Below are positions 44,386 through 55,809 of a stretch of DNA of 64,000 nucleotides, piece after piece. Under the pieces are notes generated by a model. That model saw nothing but the letters and a program-made list of their open reading frames with translations, was not told where the DNA came from and searched no databases. Numbering within the stretch: position 1 is the stretch's first letter; the number at the start of each line of letters is the position of its first letter. A program made the position numbers and the translations under genes. Origin of the DNA: Pseudovirgaria hyperparasitica (lineage: Eukaryota; Ascomycota; Dothideomycetes; Acrospermales; Acrospermaceae); contig NW_022985550.1 of assembly GCF_010093815.1 (NCBI RefSeq), positions 1,439,074 through 1,503,073 on the forward strand, in the 5' to 3' direction.

Positions 44386-45646
44386 ATGTCCTCACCAATG
44401 GACAGTGTGGTCTCCTCAGGCACTGCTCACGCAGCTTCGTCAGCCGAAGCCACGATCGTGCAGACTTGTCAACTCAGAGATCTTCCGAGAAAAGCGTTCG
44501 ACACTTTCCAAGACCTTATTCAATTTATATGTGAGGATCTAGATCACGTTCATGAACAGTTGTCAATTCGCTCACGCCCTTACAGCTAAAGTACAGCGGT
44601 ATGCTTTGCTCAGAGACGTTAAGCAGGAGCTTCATTTTGTGGTATCAGATAGTATGGACAAGTCCGTCACAGTTGCGATAGGTATCGAAAATATGTCACG
44701 ACAGAACTATGAGATCCTCTTACGATCAGTGCCTTCAACCAACACGAGAGATGACATTCCAGCTGCCATTCGTAGCTTGGAACGCATTTGCGACCGAGCT
44801 ATACTAAGGCTAGAACGAGAAGCTCTGGAAGTGATTTCTTTCCTCGAAGGACAAGGAATTGACAAGAGTTCCGCGGATCATGGATTTCAGCCTGGGTCTG
44901 CATTCTCCGTGCGGCAGATAGAACGGCTAGGTATCACCCAGGTACTTGTTATTACTGCGATTCTGAGAGCCATAGCTAACATGCAACAGGTCCAAGATGC
45001 AACGCAGGTGCACAAGAAGATCCTTCTGATGGGGTCCCCAGTAACACCCGAAAAGCTCATAACGCCTGTTTCAGCGACGGTTGGATCCGGATCAATCTTG
45101 AAGCGGAATAGAAACGATATCTACTCCGTGTCACAGTCTCGCTCTGAACCGAGGCCTTCGACTGCTTCAAAGAAAGTGTGCTTCGAGGCTCCTGCTACTA
45201 TGCCTCCAGAACCTTGGGTGGTCAAAGGATCAGATCTTACATCATTGGAGCAGGCAAACTACATAATCCTTTTCCACGACCCGTCCGTAATCGCTTACCC
45301 ACCAGTAGTGCACAGTCGCAAAGACTGCTCACGACCTTCTTATCGCTTCGGATCGCTGTACGTGTTGAGAGCGCGGTATCAAGGCGAGGTACGCACTATT
45401 ATGCGGACGGCAGGTAACGAAGATATCCTTGATTGCGCTATTCCTGCCCAGGGAGAGAGCTCGTTGGTTGACTCCGACAAGAATACCGTACGTCTGGTAT
45501 TCGAACACAATGGTGAGCAAACACCTTGGACCTTTTCAGTTGGTAGTCTCCAATCTGCCATGGACCTGGTCTGGGTGTATGAGCGACGTGGATCAGCACT
45601 GTCGCGACTTTCGCAGGAACGACGATTCATTGCGGCGCCACTATAA
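44386..45646 (+). CDS. Hypothetical protein, two exons
   Basis: Exons 44386-44530 and 44586-45646 encode 401 residues from MSSPMDSVVSSGTAHAASS. The join across a 55 nt intron (GTGAGG to TTACAG) reads LIQFISKVQRYALLRDVKQE and keeps both halves open. An alternative ATG at 44233 would add a basic N-terminus (MVRSHIFSVPDSLRFRV) that could act as a mitochondrial presequence. The central region is helical (SLERICDRAILRLEREALEV), then a serine-rich linker, then a beta-rich end with YRFGSLYVLRARYQGEVRTI and WTFSVGSLQSAMDLVW. The pattern resembles the hypothetical helical N-domain proteins common in filamentous fungi. Function is unknown. Confidence 0.6.
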
Positions 45647-46131
45647 ACCTCAAGCCCGTCTGTGTGCCACAGTCACAGCATACCTTGGGGCTTCTACTTT
45701 TGATAGCCTGCGCGTGTGTGTTTTCTAATCACAGGAGGTCTGGACACGGTGTGAAGCATCATAGCATGTCTCAAATGAGTCAAATCCGGTTGGGGAATAA
45801 TATTGCATCACGGCAGACGTGTAAGTGGCTAATCGAATATCATACTCTCACCACACACACTTGGTCTTGTAGCATGTACCGAGTCACTTTGACCGTAACG
45901 AGCACCTGCGCGACCTAGAATAGAGCACCAGACGGAATCCTAGAGCGCGTAAGTGAAAAGTGCTTCGTCATCTTCTATGCCAAGAACCAGACCTCATTGA
46001 TGGCTGAAGGCTAACAGAAACCACTGATGTCCGAAAGTGGCCTAGCATAGCGGCTCTACACGTTTAGGCCTTCCATATATCCTATCGTCGTACCTCGATC
46101 CGTCTGACTTTCAACCCCCAACACCACAATA
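45647..46131. other. Intergenic
   Basis: About 485 bp, nothing recognisable. The last 60 bp before 46132 are C- and A-rich as in a leader (CCCCCAACACCACAATA). Confidence 0.45.
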
Positions 46132-47892
46132 ATGTCTAATTCCTCGACCTTGGATGCCATCAAGCGCCCGGTCGAGGTCAAGAGACATGCTGCCTGCGAT
46201 GAATGCCGTATGTATACAGTTCTTGATTTCGAAATCTGCTACTGCAGTGCGTCGTCATTGGCGCTCTTTCATATGTCTCCGAGGTGGGCGGTTCGTTGGC
46301 GGCTGCGATTCGCATTGACCAACGCCATCCAGGGATCTAGAGGCAAGAGCGGCAACGAGAGCCCATGTACTAAGCCATTTCGGTATCTTTTGATGGCATC
46401 TATCTATCCTTAATCATTACTGCTTTGTCCGGAATGTCGACTCACCGAAGTACAGGTACACGTAAGCTGAAATGCTCCGGCACAACACCCAAGTGCGCAC
46501 GATGTGAGCGTGAGGGCGTACGATGCGAGTACTCGCCGCAGAAACAAATGGGCCGACCCAAGAAACGGCGACGAGCAGATGAGTCGGAGCAGCAAGACAC
46601 GCCGCCAGATGAGGTAAGCCCGGAAACCCCGGCCGCGCCGGCCATCACCATGGACGACCTCGGATTTGGCCACGGAGCCGGATTCGACGATTTCGACTTC
46701 GACATGTTCAGCGGCATGCTGCAGTGCGATCAAGGCCATCAGCATCAGATCAATATTGATCCTGCCCTGAGCAACAACCAGAACGGGACATATCCGACGC
46801 CATATCTGGAAGCATGGAACGGATTTACAGCGTGCGAGTATGCCTCCTGACCCAGCAGAATCCTAAACAAAAGCCCGATTGACACGCTCGCCCAGATCCA
46901 TCCAACAATGGCAACAACATACAAACCAGCAAAACCTCCTATACCCAATCATCCCCTCGCCCAACCCAACACCCGCAACCACCACAAGTACAACTACAAC
47001 GATAACTCCACACCCACCAGCCCCGGATCAATCCCCACAGCCCCCCGCCGCCAGCACAACCCCAATCTGCTCTTGTCTCTCCTCAATGTATCTGACTCTC
47101 TCCACCCTCTCCACGCTTCCCACCCACTCCTTCCCTCAAATCCTCTCCCCAATCCGCTCCTCCCTCGCCGTCGCTTCCACCGTGCTCACATGCCCGACCT
47201 GCCCCCTCGCATCCGCAACCCTAATCCAAAACATCGGCGTCCTCCAAACCCTCCTCACAACCCTCGCAAACACCTTCTTCAGAGCCCTCGCCGCCATCGA
47301 CACCGAAGCAACCCGTCTCACATCCGCCGGCGACACCCGCGCCTACCGCTTCAGTGAACACTCCTCCCCTGATACTCCTGCCCCTGCTCCTGCTCCCGGA
47401 ATTCATACCGCCCACGCCCCAAACACCGTCCAGAGCCAAGTCAAAGAGAACAACAGCACCAACGAAGAAGATAGCCCAACACCATCCTTCAGCCTCGAAT
47501 TCACCGGCGACGAATGGCGCGCCCTAGCCCGCAAAGCCCTCCAAGCCGAAGCCGGCACGTGCAAAGGCCGGCCCCCAGAGCGCACGTTTGTCGGTGTTGT
47601 CGAGTCGATGGTCGTGCGGCAGCGCCGGTGGCACGCGGATCTGAATGTGGGTCAGATGTGTGAGCATTTGTATTTCAGGAAGAGGAAGAAGAAAGATGGT
47701 GGAGAGGGAGTTGGGCAGGACAAGGAGGATGAGGGGCAGGAGCGTGGGGGAGGGAACGGCGAGGGGAAGGTGGGGGAGGATGGGTGTAGGAAGGGCATGC
47801 CTGGCACGCGGGGCAGGATTGAGGAGCATGATTGCGTGAGGCAGTTGCAGCGGATTCGCAAGATGGTTGAGTTGATGGGGTTTGACGAGTGA
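46132..47892 (+). CDS. Zn(II)2Cys6 transcription factor, AflR-like
   Basis: Three exons (46132-46207, 46456-46837, 46896-47892) encode 484 residues. The binuclear cluster is split by the first intron: AACDECR on exon 1 and TRKLKCSGTTPKCARCEREG on exon 2, giving CX2CX6CX6CX2CX6C. A basic run (GRPKKRRR) follows, a likely DNA-contact or nuclear signal. The middle is low-complexity (Q-, T- and P-rich). The C-terminal half has CLSSMYLTLSTLSTLPTHSF, CPTCPLASATLIQNIGVLQT and VVRQRRWHADLNVGQMC, resembling the AflR-type regulatory domain of secondary-metabolite regulators. At 248 nt the first intron is far longer than its neighbours. The second donor could be GTGCGA (six nt earlier), changing two residues. 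No biosynthetic cluster is in the window. Confidence 0.8.
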
Positions 47893-48516
47893 GTGAGTGA
47901 GTGAGATGTCTCTGGCTGAGGAAGCTGGATCCATATATACCGTGGATATATGTATTCTGCATCTGCATCTGCATCTGCATCTTCATTCTCGAGAGAATGG
48001 AAAGAGCCGCGAGCGTGCGGGCTATACACAGAAGCACTTGTCCAGCTAAAACACTGCCCAGGTATCCATATTATCCTCATCTCTATATCCATCTCAATGT
48101 CCAATCGAATTCCTAGACTGCCCCATCATCTACCTAAGACAGTCGAAACCACTAAGACACGCACGACTCTGTCCCGCATGTGCTTAAAGGAAGCAATGAA
48201 CAGACTTCGGTGATGTGTTATAGTGTATCATATATATAAATCGAAATGTATAAAATTCTTCGAATTTAGACTTTCTGGATTCCGATTCTTGGGCTCTACT
48301 AAGAATCTAGAGCAGATAAGGTGGTTGTTTGGTTCTGCCCCAGGAATTATGGCTGAACTGGCTTGAGTTGATCTGCATGTATGTGCTGCTATCTACATAT
48401 ACTTCATTTCTCACTTCCGATTCTCGCTTTCTCTCACAATCTCATGAGCCAGCCCACCCCAAATCCCGCTACTACTCAAGCCATGCATGATGGAGCATGG
48501 CACGGATGAGACGCGT
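47893..48516. other. Convergent intergenic region
   Basis: It holds the 3' ends of the Zn2Cys6 gene and the hydrolase gene. It contains a short hexanucleotide repeat and an AT-rich segment near 48220-48260. No gene is supportable. Confidence 0.5.
47956..47982. repeat. TCTGCA hexanucleotide repeat
   Basis: Four and a half perfect copies of TCTGCA in the 3' flank of the Zn2Cys6 gene. Confidence 0.95.
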
Positions 48517-49938
48517 CTAGTCATCTGTCATACGCAACACACTCCGATCCACACTCAGCTTGCGATGACTCTGAATCCAGCTGACGGCATCAATCAGGTA
48601 CGGAATGAACCTGACGGGGTTCTCCGTGGCAGGGAAATGGCCGAGACCTTCCATGCTCTTGAATTGGGCACCCGGAATCTTCCTTGCCGTGGCCTCGCTC
48701 ATTTCCGGCGTGCAGCTCCAGTCGAACTCTCCGGTGAGCATGTAGACGGGGCATTTTGTCGTATTGATCTTGTCCACGCGGTCGCGCCCGTCCCAGCCGC
48801 CAAAGTAGAAGTCCAGGTCGCCGTGGAAGATGCCGTAGGCCTGCGCGCTGTACAGATGCCAGATCAGGGCTTTGTTGGTGAGCGGTGCAGTGGGCGCCAT
48901 CATGCCGTAGACGCGTTCCGGGTTGACAAGGGATTGGTTAAAGTACGGTGAGCGGTCAAAGTCCTCGCGCGGCATATCGAGGTGGTCACAGCTGGTTATG
49001 TCAGCATTATGGTACATGATAAGTTCAGGAGCTGATGAGTGGGAGTGGTGAGCTTACCCCTGAAGAGGAATCACACCGCCAGCGCCGACTTCGTCGTTAC
49101 GAATGGCAACTGCCAGACAGATCTGCCCGGCCATGGAGGCACCACACACAATTGGTCTCCGCAGACCAAGTCGTTTGACGACGGCCGCGATACAGCCAAC
49201 ATAGCTGTCCTCGGTGTTTGTGTGTGAGCCCGGGAAGTAGGCAGTACTAGGGAAGCTACGACCATGGCCAGGAAGATCGAAAGCGAACATAGTGCATCGG
49301 TCACGCATGCGCTTGTCGTTCATGACGGCGTGGTATTGCCGAGAATCGCTGCCGGCGGTATGTAGGAAAAGAAGTTGCTGCTTGCCCTGGCCGGCAGACT
49401 CGACAAAGATCTTCGTCTTGCCCCATACTGGAGCTTCGATCCAGAGGTATCGGCCGATGATGTAGTCTTCCTTGGGCTCGACGGGCTCCGGATCAAGCTG
49501 TGCTGGGCCGGCGTGAGCGTCATGGATGAGCTCCAGCACGCGACGCCAGACGTGTGTGTGGTGTACAAAGCTGTCCTTGTCGCCCAAAACCTCAATGCCC
49601 TTTTGCTTAATGTTCATGCCGAACATGCCCCAGTAGCTCTGGTATGGCGCCACAACGGTGGGCTTCATGAATTGCTCCCATTGTTCGGGCGTGGCTACAA
49701 GCGTAAAGGCAGCATCTTCAGCTGAGCCAACAGTGGCTTTGCCTTTGCCCTTCTCGACGTGGATGAGGAGGGTGGACGGATCGGCGGAGGACTTAATGCC
49801 AAAGGTAATTGGCTTGACGATGGCGTCAGTGGTGGTGAAAGCGAGGTACTGGCCGTCGCGGGCGAAAGAATCGGCGAGAGCAGTGGTGATCTTGTCGCCG
49901 CCGAGGGCAGAAGGGAAGTTGGAGAAGGTGGAAGCCAT
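48517..49938 (-). CDS. Alpha/beta hydrolase with N-terminal SCP2-like domain
   Basis: Two exons, 49938-49058 and 48991-48517, encode 451 residues from MASTFSNFPSALGGDK; codons upstream in frame lack an ATG. Residues 1-150 (STLLIHVEKGKGKATVGSAE, FTLVATPEQWEQFMKP) look like an SCP2-type sterol/lipid-carrier domain. Residues 165-451 are an alpha/beta hydrolase: LLFLHTAGSDSRQYH (oxyanion region), FAFDLPGHGRSFPSTAYF, the nucleophile elbow CGASMAGQI, GEFDWSCTPEMSE (acid) and SMEGLGHFPATENP (histidine). The elbow is G-A-S-M-A rather than GxSxG, so its last small residue is alanine. The join GVIPLQGCDHLDMP spans a 66 nt intron. A lipid-like ester or C-C substrate is an inference. Confidence 0.82.
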
Positions 49939-51012
49939 GTTTGGAGAGGTGTTGCAACGCAGGATAGAGGAAGAAGTGGGAACAGAGTGACCTTTATTGG
50001 GTTGGGGAGGATAGATGGAGTAATCAATACCCCGCGGTCCAAGGGACGGGATGCACTTGACAGCTACTGGCACAGACTCCCGTACTAACGTTACCCATAG
50101 CTCACCATCAACGAGGTAGTTCACTCGTAGCTCGCAGTAGGCGTTGAGCAGCGTACTACGTAGAATCCAGAGGACGGCGCCATTAATTGGGCATTGCAAC
50201 GGTCGAAGGTGCACCAGCTGGCTATGATTGAATGCAACGTATATGCACAGTATTTCTACAGCAGATGTAGGAGGGGGTTGTAGTAGTGTTGTTATTGTTG
50301 TTGTCTCATCTCTTTACTCACTCTAGAATGACGCAGGGGCGGGGCAGCCAAGGCGGGGGCGGGGCTACAGTATAATACAGCACAGCACGGTATGTTACAG
50401 CACATAGAGGCCACGTGGGGAATGGGGAGGAATCCATTCACTCTCATATGTATCTCCTCCTATCCTTCACCATTCACTCGCTTCCTCTCCGCAACTATTA
50501 CTCTCTTCCAGCCATTTATCAGCACATTACTACCGTCATCGTCCACAATCCTCCCCGGCCATCACCGTCCAAGATCGACAGCAAGGAATATTCGGACTTG
50601 GCGGCCTTGGCTGTCTCTCTCTAATGGCGCAGGTAGAATATCACCCGCGGGCTATTGCACTCTCAAGCACCTCGGATCTCACCTCGGGAAGGTCAATCGC
50701 TGGACGACCATGTGACCACCAGTCATACACGTGACTGTAATATTCCACGTGACCCTATAGCACAATTATGTGCATCAACTAATCAATCGATCAATCCTAA
50801 AGCGGTAATATGAGACGGCTTCATGGTGTTGACTGTCACCCGATTGATATCTGTCCATTCCACTCTGGGATATGCTTATGATGGCGTCCACTTATATTCC
50901 TACATGACTTGCACATCTACCACCCACCACAAACGACTTAATACCCTATCATTGCACCGCCGCCCGCCTAACCTGTGAATGTAGATAGAATTATACTGTT
51001 ACACCTCCCCAA
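49939..51012. promoter_or_regulatory. Upstream region of the hydrolase with E-box and GC-box clusters
   Basis: No gene is seen. GC-rich words (GGGGCGGGGC, GGCGGGGGCGGGGC) lie at 50335-50366. Palindromic CACGTG sites occur at 50412-50417, 50728-50733 and 50746-50751; the last two, as CACGTGAC, are joined by CATGTGAC at 50708-50715. The region lies upstream of the hydrolase gene and downstream of the Vrl1-like gene. Control by bHLH factors is inferred. Confidence 0.45.
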
Positions 51013-54000
51013 TCACTCCAATTCCGGACCTTGACCAACGCCTGCACTTCCGTTCTGCTCCGACGACGACACAGCCTCACCCATCCTCATCGTGGCCGCT
51101 GCACCGGCATCAGCATCAGTACCTCTTTGTCTCTTTCCGGTTCCCAGCCCTAGCCCCAGTCCACGAATTGCACGCCGCATGCTTTCCAGACGTGCCTTCT
51201 CTTGCACCACCATGCGTCGAGCCAGCTTCCTACACGCCTCTCGTCCCGTCCTGGCATGACTCTCCTGCCACGCCGCCAGTTCACCCGCTACCGTCTGCTG
51301 CGTGTACCGCAACTCTTTGCCCAAGCTCTCCAGTTCGCCGAGGCTCTTGTCCATCTTGTCTGCTGCATCGCGCTGGATACGGCTGCGCGTGTCGTCCAGC
51401 AACCCCAATGGCCAACGATCCGACCGTCGGATCGAGAGTGAGTGCCGCTCGATCGCTTTCTGTGACTGGCCCATCGACCCGATGAGGCTACTCGGACGGC
51501 CGAGCGCTGCGAGGATTGCCGTGATTGTGCTTGAGATGCCAACCATCGAGTAATAGAACCCTTGCATTGGCTCAGACTCCGACGGCCCGATTGCTTTTGT
51601 ATATCGTTCGTACGCTGCCACGTGTGTTGGAGGTAGGAATGCAAGTGATGCCAGCGCTGATGCGGACAGTGCTGCCGCCTCTGAAAGGTCTGTGCCTGCA
51701 GTGCGGACCTTGTTGCTGCGACGGACCACGCTCTTGGCCGAGTGATGTACGCTGCGGACTGACTCGAGCGCGTGCTGTACGAATGTCTCGACTTCACGCA
51801 CGTCACGCACGGGTGAGTATTCTTCTCGCACCCGCTCTGACCGTGTTTCAGCCTTGCGCCGGCTGCGTTCGGCAAGAAGCGACGGATCCATTTCAGGAAC
51901 AAGGAAGAATTCCCACACCATCTCGTGTGTCGAAAATGTAGAATGTCCGAGAAGTATCTTAAGGAAGGTGTCTAGTTGGACCTGGATATCTCGTAGTACT
52001 GCCCTTGATGGTTTCGACGGAATCAAAAATGGTGAAGGAAATTGCCCTATCGCCGGCAGCCATGACGCTGGCAGCTCTGTTGCCAGCCATCGAGACAGAT
52101 TCTCAAAGTCTGTCAGTGATCGGCGACATGTTGTGACCGTAATTGTCGAATTCTCGTTCGGCGCTCCCGACTTCAGCACCAGTCTGATACTGCCGTCCTC
52201 AACGAAGAAAGACCGTACAACCGTCGTTATGCGCCCGTCTTTCCCAGCATCGTTGCTCATGAGAATGAGATCGTCAATTCGATTGCGCACTTCGTCGTCT
52301 TTAGCAAGTTCAACTGCCGTGAGACCCCGCAAGTCTTTTGCTGCAACGTCAACCCGGGCATCTCCAAACAGTGCACGCACCAACTCTGTCCTGCCATACT
52401 TGCTGGCCACCATGAGTGGCGTAAAATGTCTCTCATTCGACGCATTCACGTCCGAGTCGGCATGATACAGCAGTCGTAGTGCTACTTGAGCATCGTTTGC
52501 GATATGAAGAAGTGTGTTGCCTTTACTGTCCATGTGCTCGTCCAGATGAAGAGCCTGCTCGTCTCCCTGCGCGCTTGTTGCTGCAGAAAGACCTTGTTCA
52601 ACCATCCACCGATACTTGTCATGATCGTAACATCTGCACAAGGCAAACAATGGAGTCTGTCCGTTCTTGTCCTTCAACGTCCAATCTATCAGATGTCCTA
52701 TCCGTGAGATGAGCTCCGGCTGGTTGAACATGTAATGACCTGCACATCGTCCTCTGTCATCTTGCTGCTTGATGTATGTCCTGGCCACATCCTCGTTCGG
52801 TGCGAGGTCGAGGATATAGTCCATAAGGACCTCCGATGTCGGCTCATGTCCAGACTGCACCGCAGCGCTCAGTAATGTCGTTCCCTCGTTGTTGCAGTCC
52901 TCGAGCACCTCATCCAGACCGAAGTAATCATGCAGGCTAAGCAAATATCCTAACGACTCCGCCTGTTTTGCTACAACTGCCATCATCAACACTGAGTCTC
53001 CGTCAGGCCCCTGCGTGTGACACAGTGTCTTGATTCCAGTGTCTCCCTCAACTCCACTGTATCCACTGGCCCTCGAGTCAACTGTGTCGCTCCGAGAGCG
53101 GTACGAATATAGCGACGAACTGGACATACTTCTAGTGTCCAATGTCACCCGCTTCTTCCGTTTCAGACCCATCTCACTCAAAGGTGGAGATGGGGCGTGT
53201 GCTCGTGCAAATGGGAAGACGTGAGCCAGCCCTGCTTCGCCCGGTACATCCGCTATCGATGATCTTTGACTGGACAATTGCGACATTGTAGGTGCTAGTG
53301 TCGTGCCTCCAATGGATAGGTTGTCTGTCGTATCATGGCTATTGGGTCTCCTGAGTCTATTCGTATACATCTCATTAGTGTGTCCATCTCCGTTGACGTT
53401 ACCCTGCTCCAATACTTCACGCATGACTGATATGTTGCCAGCCTTCGTTGCTTCCCACAGCTTTCTATTGCGTCGACTCGATTTCCTTAGACTCGCAGCG
53501 TCACTCGCTAGGTAAGACACAACGGCTTCGAAGGTGCTAAGTGCATAGCCAATCTCGCCGCTCTCCACGTCGTCGATGAAGATGAAGTGTCGCATGTAAG
53601 AGAGTCGCGCATGCAGATGTCGGATCGAAGACCGTATTACCACAATTAACAAAAGCGAAACAAGAGTATCAGCATTAACCGTCAGAGTCACCGATGGTTT
53701 TTCGACCTGCCCGCCGCCACCTTGAGCTGCCACAGTGTTACTTGCCAGAGTCTCGGGTGCCTCAGTTGTCAGTGCTTTTTGAGTGGACAAAAGGACGTCC
53801 ATCATCTCTTGTGGACTTTCCGCGACGCCCATCTTCTTGAATTCGGCGACAGCTTTTGTTAGACGTATCGTGAGCTCCCGTCGCCCCTCGCGCCCACCTT
53901 CGATTGGGACTCCAACTTGAGATATGTCCACATCGGTCATCTGACGTATGCGCTTCTCTAGTTCGACATCGTCTAGTTTACGAATCTGGCAGACCCGGGG

Positions 54001-55318
54001 AAATAACACAGATCCATGCACTTGCTCCGTGACATATCGCTCTATCATTCTTTCCACCATCGGACCGGTCAAATCTGTACTTGCACCCAGCAACGACAAC
54101 TGCGCCTTGTCTACCATCTGGAACAAGTCGATCGCAGCTGTGACGGCGGTTTCCAACGCAGTCCTCATGATATCCTCTTCGTCGCTTATCTCGATTTGTC
54201 GCGCCACACCACTGAATCGAGTGGAAACGGTACTGTGGATCGATATAGGCACGCTATTTGAAGAAGACACCGAACTACTGCGGCGATGGCGCTTCCGAGT
54301 GCTATCCTCAGCTGGTATGGCAGGCAACGGCTTGTCAAACTCTTTTCCGAATTCTTTGAACAATCGCTCCAATCCAGATTGCATCTGTCTCGCTATCATA
54401 GGGAAGTTGTTTAGGAGATCGTTAAATGATTTCACATCTTTCTTCTTCGGTGTAGCCGAAACGACATTGGTGTCTTTAGGCGACCTCGCTTCGGCCGGAC
54501 TCAGGGTGTTCCCCTTTGCTTCTTCGATTGGATATATTGCCGGAAGGATTGGAGTCTTCTCATATGTGCCCACGAGAGGCTTGGATATGTAGTAAATGAC
54601 CCACGCTGGTGCCTCAGTCGTGTCGGGATAATATATCACATCTTGAAGCAATTGGGCTTGGTTCAGCGTCTTGAATCCTGTATATCGGTCAGCAGAACTC
54701 TGTGGTATTGAGCGATCCAGATAGACTGAGCGCGCTCGTACAACTGAGCATGCACCCGAGGCCATGGGCTTCTGTAGTATCCTATATCCCTCAAATCGCG
54801 CTGAAGCCAACTATTGACTTTTGATACCAGATCCACTGAGTTTGTTGCGCGAGTTCAGTGTTTCGCGTCCATTCTCGGTAGCAGATCTAGGACCGGAGGG
54901 TGTCTCACCTTTATTACTGTAAACAAAGCTGTCCTTGATTATCACCGTTCGGCCATTGCACGTGGAGTACTGTTTCGCCTTCCCTCTACTTTCGCGGAAA
55001 TTATTGACATCTTTGCTATTGTTGGGCGGTATGAAACCTCCACCGGGTACACGTATGACATGGCTGGCTAGAAAGTCCTCCGAACTCGCAAGGTCGGTAT
55101 ACAGGGCATTCGTATCGTGATCCCGCGCATTCGAGAGGACTTCAGTGGTGGGGACAAGTAGGACCTGTTGGATGCGTAAGCAGGTGGAAGATTGGAGCTA
55201 CAACTGTTCACTGGTAACGATGGATGTTGAAAGCGCATACGTGATGTTGGACCGGCGAGCACTGCGCGGGTAATGTGCTGCGGAAGAAGGCCCGAAGAAA
55301 GGGATTTAGCGGGTGCAT
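51013..55318 (-). CDS. Vrl1-like VPS9, ankyrin and PX domain protein
   Basis: Three exons: 55318-55241, 55164-54909 and 54677-51013, giving 1332 residues. The reconstructed start MHPLNPFLRAFFRSTLPAQC continues VLLVPTTEVLSNARDHDT and joins SFVYSNKGFKTLNQAQLL, as in fungal VPS9/ankyrin proteins. Domains in order: N-terminal region with VPS9 (roughly residues 150-520, including VTLTVNADTLVSLLLIVVIR and IFIDDVESGEIGYALSTFEA), ankyrin repeats (about 670-900; LLHIANDAQVALRLLYHADS, HFTPLMVASKYGRTELVRAL), PX (about 925-1040) and a helical BAR-like end (about 1070-1290). This is the layout of yeast Vrl1, a Rab5-type GEF that forms the endosomal VINE complex with a SNX-BAR partner. The second intron is 231 nt and partly open in frame, so a genomic frame gives a false N-terminus. 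Confidence 0.88.
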
Positions 55319-55809
55319 CCAATCGACGGCGACATCGACGATATAGATTCCTGAAAAGATGCCTCAAGCTCGAGGCGGTCCTCCAGGCGCGCCGTGTAGG
55401 TGTTTTCGATGCGAGACGGAGAGAGCAGGCTGACAGTGGTCGCAAGGTGGCGATAAAAGCAGGTTTGGCAATAAGACTGTTGTACTGCCAATTGCGATGT
55501 AGCTAGTGGCTGAGGTGCATGTATCATGAGAAGAAAGAAGGTCAATAGAACGAGGTTTAGGCGCGTGTATAATTAGGTGAACTTTAATCGATGAGGCCGC
55601 GCTGGACGTGACCAGTGAATCGTCATTCGACCGCCACGTGAAAGTGCCCGATCCCCCGACTTAAAATTGCTGCCTCATTAAGGCCCCAATAAAGCTCTAT
55701 CATTAAGGTCGCACACAGCATGTGCAATATTTGATAAAGGATCTTCCTCGATACCAATAAAGAATAACAGAACTCCAGTGTTTTATTATTGTGGTGTCTA
55801 GATGCCCCC
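55319..55809. other. Intergenic
   Basis: It holds the promoter of the Vrl1-like gene and the 3' end of the purine permease gene. A CACGTG site lies at 55635-55640. Nothing else is seen. Confidence 0.45.

Noticed and set aside
54678-54810. Frame extension MASARFEGYRILQKP as the N-terminus of the Vrl1-like protein
   Set aside because: It starts on a TTG and lies between a GTGAGA donor and a TATACAG acceptor; upstream exons give the N-terminus expected for the family.
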